The notes beneath the pieces were generated by a model that made no database searches, was not told the origin of the DNA, and was given only the letters and a program-made list of their open reading frames with translations. A DNA stretch of 11,586 nucleotides from Devosia sp. (lineage in GTDB: Bacteria > Pseudomonadota > Alphaproteobacteria > Rhizobiales > Devosiaceae). The position numbers were made by a program, and so were the translations under genes. How positions within the stretch are numbered: the stretch's first letter is position 1; the number at the start of each line of letters is the position of its first letter. The stretch spans positions 1 to 11,586 of the forward strand of contig JANXSI010000696.1 in NCBI GenBank assembly GCA_025352765.1, written 5' to 3'. Shown here piece by piece: positions 6,414 to 11,586 of this stretch.

Positions 6414-7388
6414 CTAGGGTTTGAGCGCGATCTTGCCGGCGCGGCCGCGCGTATTGCTAGCCTCGGCCGCGTCGGCGACATGATCGAGATCGAAGATTTC
6501 GGCCACTGGCAGTTTCAATGTCCCGGCGGCAGCGCGCTGCACGAAATCGCCGATGGCGCCGCGCATCTGTTCGGGCGTCACGATCTTGGAGGGCTTGGCC
6601 GCCCAGAAGCCTTTGACGATCGCCCGCTTGAACAGAAGGTTGTCGGCATTGAGCTGCACCGGCCGGCCCGACAGAGCCCCGAACGAGATCAGCCAGCCTT
6701 CTTCGGCGACGAGGTCCATCAATTCGTCCGACGCCCGGCCACCGACCGAATCGAGCGCGCGGCTGATCGGCGCGCCACCAGTGAGCGCCCGTGCCCGGTC
6801 CTGCCAGTCGGCATGCTCGCTCGACACCGCATCGCCGATCCCCTCGGCCGCGAGTTCGGCGACCGCCGCGTCGCGCCTCACGATATTGAGCACGCGAATG
6901 CCGCGTTCGGCTGCGAGCTTGGCGACCATCTTGCCGACGGCGCCATTGGCGGCGTTCTGCACCAGCCAGTCGCCCGGCTGCATCTCGAGTTCGACCAACA
7001 GCCGGAAGGCGCTGAGCGGCATCGAGATCAGCTGGCAGGCCGTAGCGTCGCTGATGCCGTTGGGCAGCGGCATCAGCGATTGGGCACTGGCAAGGTAGTA
7101 TTCGGACCAGGTGGCACTGCCGCCGCCCGTCACCCTCTGGCCGACCGCAAGATTGGTGACGCCCTCGCCGAGCTTGTCGACGACACCCAGCGCCTCGGTG
7201 CCGGGAAAATGCGGTAGCTCCGGCTTGAAGCCATAGTGGCCGGTGACGATCATCAGATCGTGGTTGTGGATCGGCGACAGCACCAGCTTCACCCGCACCT
7301 GCCCCGGCCCAGGTTCGGGCAAGGGCCGCTCAATGGTCTTGAGCACTTTGCCGGGACTGCCGAATTCGTCGAACACCACGCTTTTCAT
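6414..7388 (-). CDS. Zinc-independent medium-chain reductase, quinone/enoyl-CoA reductase-like
   Basis: 324 residues of the medium-chain dehydrogenase/reductase superfamily, likely reducing a carbon-carbon double bond of a quinone, enone or enoyl-thioester with NADPH in the cytoplasm. Seen: an N-terminal GroES-like domain (to about 110) without the structural-zinc cysteine cluster; SPIHNHDLMIVTGHYGFKPELPHFPG (38-63), resembling the 2-enoyl-CoA/ACP reductase (ETR/MECR) branch, in which a Tyr in this area is catalytic (Tyr52 a candidate); the nucleotide-binding turn NAANGAVGKMVAKLA (145-159); and NIVRR (168-172), whose arginines suit the NADPH 2'-phosphate. Its ATG overlaps the MarR stop (ATGA, 7385-7388), so it is translationally coupled to the regulator. 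With a MarR partner, a role in electrophile or quinone detoxification is the leading guess. ETR-like fatty-acid reduction is the alternative. Confidence 0.83.
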   Translation of the reverse strand: MKSVVFDEFGSPGKVLKTIERPLPEPGPGQVRVKLVLSPIHNHDLMIVTGHYGFKPELPHFPGTEALGVVDKLGEGVTNLAVGQRVTGGGSATWSEYYLASAQSLMPLPNGISDATACQLISMPLSAFRLLVELEMQPGDWLVQNAANGAVGKMVAKLAAERGIRVLNIVRRDAAVAELAAEGIGDAVSSEHADWQDRARALTGGAPISRALDSVGGRASDELMDLVAEEGWLISFGALSGRPVQLNADNLLFKRAIVKGFWAAKPSKIVTPEQMRGAIGDFVQRAAAGTLKLPVAEIFDLDHVADAAEASNTRGRAGKIALKP

Positions 7389-7930
7389 CGCTTCGCCTCT
7401 TTACTTTGCGCGGGTTTGACCCGGGCTCGATGCCTTGTAGCGGGTGTTGTGGGCGGCAAAGGGGCTGCCGGCGGGCGGCTGGCGGCTTTTCGCCGTCCGA
7501 TCGCCTGACCGGAAACCGTATCGGCAACCAGCGGGCGCAGCAGCGCCAGCGCCGACGCCAGGGCGGCCTTGCCCAACTGGCTGCCGATCGACGTGTACAG
7601 CCGGTCCTCGATGGTACGCACCTTGCCGTCGAGATCGCGGCCGTTGCGGGTGAGTTCCAGCGTCACCTGCCGGCGATCGGCGGTGTCCTCGCGTCGCGCG
7701 ACGATGTCGCGGCTCACGAGGGCGTCGACCAGCCGGCTCGGGCTGCCGCTTTCGCAAACCAGCAACCCACCCAGCGCCTTCAGCGACATCGCGCCATGAT
7801 CGGCAAGACAGCGGACCACTTCCGCCTGCGATGGCGTGAGGTCCAATGGCGCCAGCTGCGCCGACAGCATTCGGCTGCCTTCGCGCTGCGCCCCGAGGAT
7901 CAGGAAGCGAAGTTCCTCTTCAGCTCGCAT
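7385..7930 (-). CDS. MarR-family transcriptional regulator
   Basis: 181 residues when started at ATG 7930, which has AAGGAG just upstream and lies inside the last codons of the MBL gene (11-bp overlap). A longer frame from 7999 adds 23 residues antisense-like in composition and lacks support. The winged-helix DNA-binding domain spans about 32-100: LTPSQAEVVRCLADHG, recognition-helix region SGSPSRLVDALVSRDIV, wing EDTADRRQVTLELTRNG. The dimerisation helices are at both ends (1-30 and 101-140). After residue 141 there is a 41-residue tail rich in Arg, Lys, Pro and Ala, unusual for MarR proteins and probably disordered. MarR proteins are dimers released from DNA by small phenolic, lactone or oxidising ligands. 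The inverted repeat at 8785-8820 in the operon promoter is its likely operator (inference). Confidence 0.88.
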   Translation of the reverse strand: MRAEEELRFLILGAQREGSRMLSAQLAPLDLTPSQAEVVRCLADHGAMSLKALGGLLVCESGSPSRLVDALVSRDIVARREDTADRRQVTLELTRNGRDLDGKVRTIEDRLYTSIGSQLGKAALASALALLRPLVADTVSGQAIGRRKAASRPPAAPLPPTTPATRHRARVKPAQSKEAKR

Positions 7931-8774
7931 GATGCTCCTTGCGACTGTAAGTGGGCACGATCTGCCGCAGCGCCAGCCGGCGCCCGGCATCGGGGTCATG
8001 GGTTGGCAGATAGATCACCGGGCGCTCGCTGGCAAACTGCCGGATGCGGGCGAGTGTGCCGGCAGTGACCGCCGCATTGGGGCTGATGCCGTCGATCTTG
8101 CCCGCCAGCATGAGGTCCTCGCTGTAGGAGGTGTCGCCGGCCAGAAACACGGACGTGTCGCCATCCTCGACAATCACGGACACGTGGTTGGCCGTGTGTC
8201 CGGGTGTCGCCACCGCCACCACCGAGCCGTCGCTGGTCAGATTGCGGCTTGCCGCGAACGGACCATAGGTGCCATCGACGAGATCGAGGCTCTGCGGATC
8301 GAACCAGCCGGGCCAGCGCCCCGGCAGGTGCCCGCGCAGCACACCCATCACGCCGCGCGCATTGGCGATCTCGCCCGGAGCCACCCGGATCGTGCTGTGC
8401 GGGAAATGACTGAGGCCGGCGTCGTGGTCGAGGTGCATATGGGTGAGGACCACTTGCCTCACGTCACGCGCCCCGATCCCGAGGGCGCGCAGTTGCGGGC
8501 CGACTTCGAGTTCGGGCTCGATCTCGAATGCCGCGCACGAGCGCAGGAACGGATGCAGCGACTTCTGCACCTCCTCGAGCAGATAACTCGCCTGCCCCGT
8601 ATCGACGACGATGACCCCGTCGCGATGTTCGATCGCCCAGGCATAGGTCGGCAGCCAGCCACTCCACGACGAGTCGAACAGCACGCCGACAACGCCGAGC
8701 GGCCCGGGCCGGGGCGCCTCGAGCTGCGCCAGCTTGACCTTGACCGAACCCGTCTGGATCGCATGCACTTTCAT
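7920..8774 (-). CDS. Metallo-beta-lactamase-fold hydrolase (lactonase-like)
   Basis: 284 residues from ATG 8774. The fold binds two metals and hydrolyses esters, lactones or thioesters. Seen with this numbering: HMHLDH with His112, His114, Asp116 and His117; His193 in TPGHT; Asp214 in AGDTS; His259 in PTHD. This is the complete metal-ligand set. The order and spacing resemble N-acyl-homoserine-lactone lactonases (AiiA/AttM group), but a quorum-quenching role cannot be shown from sequence. No signal peptide is seen. ATG 8774 is chosen because GGAG lies six bases ahead of it and because an upstream ATG (8786, four extra residues) falls inside the inverted repeat of the promoter. First gene of the operon with MarR and the reductase, and its end overlaps the MarR start. 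Confidence 0.86.
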   Translation of the reverse strand: MKVHAIQTGSVKVKLAQLEAPRPGPLGVVGVLFDSSWSGWLPTYAWAIEHRDGVIVVDTGQASYLLEEVQKSLHPFLRSCAAFEIEPELEVGPQLRALGIGARDVRQVVLTHMHLDHDAGLSHFPHSTIRVAPGEIANARGVMGVLRGHLPGRWPGWFDPQSLDLVDGTYGPFAASRNLTSDGSVVAVATPGHTANHVSVIVEDGDTSVFLAGDTSYSEDLMLAGKIDGISPNAAVTAGTLARIRQFASERPVIYLPTHDPDAGRRLALRQIVPTYSRKEHHAS

Positions 8775-8784
8775 CACAGTCTCC

Positions 8785-8820
8785 ATTACATGACGTGTCC
8801 TTGATGATGTGTCATGTAAT
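8785..8820. promoter_or_regulatory. Perfect 10-bp inverted repeat, likely MarR operator
   Basis: ATTACATGAC (8785-8794) and GTCATGTAAT (8811-8820) are exact reverse complements separated by 16 bases. Each arm also extends into an imperfect smaller palindrome (ACATGACGTGT on one side, ACATGACACAT on the other strand), so two MarR dimers could bind side by side. One arm covers the -10 element; the other lies in the presumed leader just before the MBL start. That layout is typical of autorepression by a MarR protein. The repeat is seen; the regulator assignment is inferred. Confidence 0.68.
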
Positions 8821-8841
8821 TGTCGATACCATCATTGTCAA
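8813..8841 (-). promoter_or_regulatory. Sigma70-type promoter of the MBL-MarR-reductase operon
   Basis: On the minus strand a perfect -35 TTGACA (8841-8836) is followed after 17 bases by TACATG (8818-8813) as a poor -10, which lies within one arm of the inverted repeat. The start of transcription would fall near 8806, giving a leader of about 30 bases to ATG 8774. The upstream exporter gene ends at 8856, so the promoter occupies the whole gap. Confidence 0.6.
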
Positions 8842-8855
8842 GACTCCATCCTCCC

Positions 8856-9995
8856 TTAGTCCAGCGTCTGGCGGTAGCGCAGCATGGCGATGCCGGAGAT
8901 GACGAGGAGGATGATGACGAGGGCGAGGCATTCGCCGCCGACGTCGGAGACATTGCCGCCCTTCAGCATCACGGCACGGATGACGCGGAGAAAATGCGTC
9001 GCGGGGACGCCCGTGCCCAGCACCTGCGCCCAGCCCGGCATGCCGGCGAACGGGAACATGAAGCCCGAGAGCAGGATCGAGGGCAGGATGGTGAAGAAGC
9101 TGAGCTGCATCGCCTGCATCTGGTTGCGCGCCGCCGTCGAAATCAGGAACCCGAGGGCGAGGTTGACCAGGATGTAGAGGTTGAAGCCGAGAAAGAACGC
9201 CACCCACGAGCCGTCGAACGGCACGTGAAAGATCAGTGCCGCGGCAACGAGGAACACCGCCGTCTGCACATAGCCGACGAACACATAGGGCAGGATCTTG
9301 CCCAGCATCACCTCGAGCGGCTTGACCGGGGTGGCGATCAGCATTTCCATGGTGCCGCGCTCGGTTTCCTTGACGATGGCGACCGCGGTGATCATCACCA
9401 TGGTCATGCTGAGGATGACGGCGAGCAGCCCCGGCACGATGTTGGTCGAGGTCTTGACCTCGGGATTGTATTCGCGGTGCACGGCGACCGAGAACGGCGG
9501 CGCCGACGATGCCGCAGGAGTGAGCGGACCGACCAGCACCTGCTGCACCGCGAGGCTGACGATGCCCGACAGCGCACTCGCGGCGCCGCCCACCGCCGAG
9601 GGATCCGACGCGTCGGCGGCGACGAGGATCTCAGGCGACCGGCCGCGGATCACGTCGCGTTCGAAATTCTGCGGGATGACGACGACGAAATTGGCCGTGC
9701 CGCGCCGCAGTGCCTCTTCGCCCGCTGCCGTACCCGCAACCTGGCCGCGGAAATCGAAATAATCCGACTGCTGCATGCCGGCGATCACCGCGCGGGTCAG
9801 CGGACCGTTGTCGCCCATCTCGACCAGCGTCGGCAGGTGGTGCGGATCGGCATTGATGGCAAAACCGAAGAGGAACAGCTGGATCAGCGGCAGGCCGATC
9901 ATCATGCCGAAGGTGATGCGGTCGCGCCGCATCTGGATGAACTCCTTGTAGAGCACCGCTCCAAAGCGGTTGAGCGAGAAGCCGCTGCCGCTCAT
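8856..9995 (-). CDS. ABC-2 type transporter permease
   Basis: 379 residues, the inner-membrane subunit of an ABC exporter of the YhhJ/YbhS/YbhR type. Seen: one membrane segment near 29-48 (FGMMIGLPLIQLFLFGFAIN), a large extracytoplasmic domain of about 135 residues, then five further segments near 186-208, 240-260, 265-288, 300-320 and 350-372. The motif ETERGTMEMLIATPVKPLEVMLGKILPY after the second segment is the conserved cytoplasmic coupling region of ABC-2 permeases. Its ATG overlaps the ATPase stop (ATGA, 9992-9995). E. coli ybhGFSR has two permease genes; only one is present here, so a homodimer is expected. Substrate unknown; drugs or other hydrophobic compounds are usual for the group. 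Confidence 0.92.
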   Translation of the reverse strand: MSGSGFSLNRFGAVLYKEFIQMRRDRITFGMMIGLPLIQLFLFGFAINADPHHLPTLVEMGDNGPLTRAVIAGMQQSDYFDFRGQVAGTAAGEEALRRGTANFVVVIPQNFERDVIRGRSPEILVAADASDPSAVGGAASALSGIVSLAVQQVLVGPLTPAASSAPPFSVAVHREYNPEVKTSTNIVPGLLAVILSMTMVMITAVAIVKETERGTMEMLIATPVKPLEVMLGKILPYVFVGYVQTAVFLVAAALIFHVPFDGSWVAFFLGFNLYILVNLALGFLISTAARNQMQAMQLSFFTILPSILLSGFMFPFAGMPGWAQVLGTGVPATHFLRVIRAVMLKGGNVSDVGGECLALVIILLVISGIAMLRYRQTLD

Positions 9996-10942
9996 GCTGC
10001 CACCGGCGCCGGGTCGGTGGCGAAATTGTCGCGCGCGCCGGCCATCAGGTAGATGAAGGCTTCCTCAAGGCCGGCCACCTGGAGGCTCCAGTGATGGGTG
10101 CCTTCGGCCTTGAGGCGCTCGACCGTTGCGTTGAGCGTCGGCTTGTCGGTGCCCGAGACGTGCAGCACCGCGCCGAACCGCGCCACCTGCTCGACACCTG
10201 CCTCGGTCTTGAGCCGCGCCTCGAGCGTGCCGAGCTCCGGCCCTTCGACCCGCCAGGTTTCGAGCCCGACCAGCGCCGGGATCATCGCCGAGGGGCCGTC
10301 GATCAGCTTCTTGCCATAGGCGATGTAGGTGATGAAATCGCACTGCACCGCTTCGTCCATGTAGTGGGTCGAGACCAGCACAGTGACGCCCGTCGCACTC
10401 AGCCTTCGGATCTCGTCCCAAAAGTCGCGCCGCGCCTTGGGATCGACGCCTGCCGTCGGCTCGTCGAGCAGCAGCAATTGCGGCTCGTGCAGGAGACACG
10501 CGGCGAGCGCCAGCCGTTGCTTCCAGCCGCCCGACAGCGAACCCGCGAGCTGTTTGGCGCGATCGGCGAGTCCGAGATCCTCGAGCGCCGTCTGCACCCG
10601 CTGTTTGCGATCGGGCAACTGGTACATGCGGGCCACGAAATCGAGGTTTTCGCGGATCGAGAGATCCTCGTAGTAGGAGAATTTCTGCGTCATGTAGCCG
10701 ACGCGCTCCTTGATGTCGGCCGCGTCGTGCCGCACGTCGAAACCGAGGCAGGTGCCCTCGCCTTCGTCGGGCGTCAGCAACCCGCAGAGCATGCGGATCG
10801 TGGTGGTCTTGCCCGAGCCGTTGGGTCCGAGAAAGCCGTAGATCGCCCCCTTGGGCACGCGGATGTCGAAATGATCGACCACCGTGCGCTCGCCAAAACG
10901 CTTGGTGAGGCCCTTGACGTCGATGACGAGCTCGGCGCTCAC
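9992..10942 (-). CDS. ABC transporter ATP-binding protein
   Basis: 316 residues with a single nucleotide-binding domain that powers the ABC-2 permease. Seen: Walker A GPNGSGKT (39-46), Q-loop Gln86, signature LSGGWKQR (136-143), Walker B LLLLDE (156-161) with catalytic Glu161, D-loop near 166, H-loop His193 in STHYMDEA. The C-terminal 90 residues form an accessory domain usual for drug-export ATPases of this branch. Unlike E. coli YbhF or RbbA, there is no second fused ATPase domain. Translation begins at GTG 10942, whose GTGA overlaps the adaptor stop, and the end overlaps the permease start, so all three proteins are probably made in fixed ratio. Confidence 0.94.
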   Translation of the reverse strand: MSAELVIDVKGLTKRFGERTVVDHFDIRVPKGAIYGFLGPNGSGKTTTIRMLCGLLTPDEGEGTCLGFDVRHDAADIKERVGYMTQKFSYYEDLSIRENLDFVARMYQLPDRKQRVQTALEDLGLADRAKQLAGSLSGGWKQRLALAACLLHEPQLLLLDEPTAGVDPKARRDFWDEIRRLSATGVTVLVSTHYMDEAVQCDFITYIAYGKKLIDGPSAMIPALVGLETWRVEGPELGTLEARLKTEAGVEQVARFGAVLHVSGTDKPTLNATVERLKAEGTHHWSLQVAGLEEAFIYLMAGARDNFATDPAPVAA

Positions 10943-11586
10943 GGGACCCGTCCGATGCTGACCGGCTGTCCCGGGAGAATGCCGTTCTGCTGCTGCAGCA
11001 CGGCTTCCGTCAGGAACACCAGCCGGTGGCGCTCGTCACGCGAGTAGATGATCGGCGGCGTGAACTGCGGATCGGAGGCGAAATGGCTGATCGTTGCGGT
11101 GAGCCCCGCGGCACAGCCGTCGCAGGTGATGGCAACGACATCGCCGAGCTTGAACTGCGGCCGGTCGCCTTCGTTGAGGTAGAACAGCACCTTCATGGCG
11201 TCGGCACCGCTGAGCGAGGCGACCGGCATACCGGCGCTGGCGACCTCACCCGGTTTGAAGAACAGCCGCTCGATCCGGCCATCGGCGGGCGCCGTGACGG
11301 TGCGGTCGTCGAGCGCCGCTTTGGCATTGGCGACGTCGGCCCTGGCGGCAGCGAGCGTCGCCTCAGCGGCGATCTGCTGCGCATCGCGAGCCGGGAGTTC
11401 CGCCACCTTGAGCTGGGCCTCGAGCTGGGCGACCGCGGCCGTTGCCGAGGCGAGGCTCGCCTTGTCCTGGTCGAGCCTGGCCTGCGGCACGAGGCCCTTG
11501 GTGAAGAGGTCCTCTGAGCGCGAGAAATTCTGCTGCGCCAGGTCGCGATCGGCCATCGCCTTCTGCAACGAGGCGCGGGTGACGTC
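10939..11586 (-). CDS. HlyD-family periplasmic adaptor (N-terminus outside window)
   Basis: The last 215 residues of a membrane-fusion protein that links an inner-membrane ABC exporter to the outer membrane; the frame is open to the window edge. Seen: a long Ala/Gln/Lys-rich coiled-coil hairpin (AMADRDLAQQNFSRSEDLF, then LDQDKASLASATAAVAQLEAQL up to KAALDD), then the second half-lipoyl segment TVTAPADGRIERLFFKPGEVASAGMPVASL, and a beta-barrel region ending LPGQPVSIGRVP. It resembles the YbhG/EmrA type. The missing part should hold a signal anchor, the first half-lipoyl motif and the start of the hairpin. First visible gene of the exporter operon, overlapping the ATPase by four bases. Confidence 0.9.
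   Translation of the reverse strand, partial: DVTRASLQKAMADRDLAQQNFSRSEDLFTKGLVPQARLDQDKASLASATAAVAQLEAQLKVAELPARDAQQIAAEATLAAARADVANAKAALDDRTVTAPADGRIERLFFKPGEVASAGMPVASLSGADAMKVLFYLNEGDRPQFKLGDVVAITCDGCAAGLTATISHFASDPQFTPPIIYSRDERHRLVFLTEAVLQQQNGILPGQPVSIGRVP

Noticed and set aside
7931..7999. A 23-residue N-terminal extension of the MarR protein
   Set aside because: It lies inside the MBL coding sequence, lacks a ribosome-binding site, and the ATG at 7930 has a strong one and the expected first helix.
8820..10052. A 410-codon plus-strand frame rich in His, Asp, Glu and Arg
   Set aside because: Antisense to the ABC permease; the charged composition is the mirror of hydrophobic codons on the other strand.
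10091..11047. A 318-codon plus-strand frame opposite the ABC ATPase
   Set aside because: Antisense to a gene with all ATPase motifs; no family features.

Overview
The window is GC-rich, densely coded DNA from an alphaproteobacterium. A Hyphomicrobiales (rhizobial-type) member is the best fit, and something Devosia-like is possible but unproven. The evidence is the cheS-cheY-cheA gene order known from Sinorhizobium-type chemotaxis operons, the GC-ending codon choice, and the short 4-base gene overlaps. I see no tRNA, rRNA, insertion sequence, phage gene or CRISPR array.

Layout, left to right. (1) 1-2797, minus strand: a chemotaxis operon read in the order cheS, cheY, cheA. CheA lacks its C-terminus because the window ends there, and the rest of the operon probably lies to the left. 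A nested inverted repeat sits directly in front of cheS. (2) 2897-3925, minus strand: a CoA-ester hydrolase of the 3-hydroxyisobutyryl-CoA hydrolase type, followed by a possible terminator hairpin. (3) 4032-5969, plus strand, divergent from it: a two-gene unit encoding a COG4091-type oxidoreductase (homoserine-dehydrogenase-like with a C-terminal SAF domain) and an unusually short SDR. (4) 5977-8774, minus strand: an overlapping operon read as metallo-beta-lactamase-fold hydrolase, MarR-type regulator, zinc-less medium-chain reductase, then a small gene broken by an in-frame TAA. In front of it are a consensus -35 box and a perfect 10-bp inverted repeat over the -10 region. (5) 8856-11586, minus strand: a three-component exporter with HlyD-type adaptor (N-terminus outside the window), ABC ATPase and ABC-2 permease, each overlapping the next by four bases.

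How they work together: CheA phosphorylates CheY, and CheS probably binds CheA to adjust signal decay. The MBL-MarR-reductase unit looks like an autoregulated response to a small lactone, ester or electrophile. The exporter lies directly upstream on the same strand and ends 35 bp before the -10 element of that operon's promoter, so a role in removing the same compound is possible but speculative. The most interesting points are the MarR operator/promoter, the dyad that covers the cheS ribosome-binding region, and the small gene split by a single stop codon.
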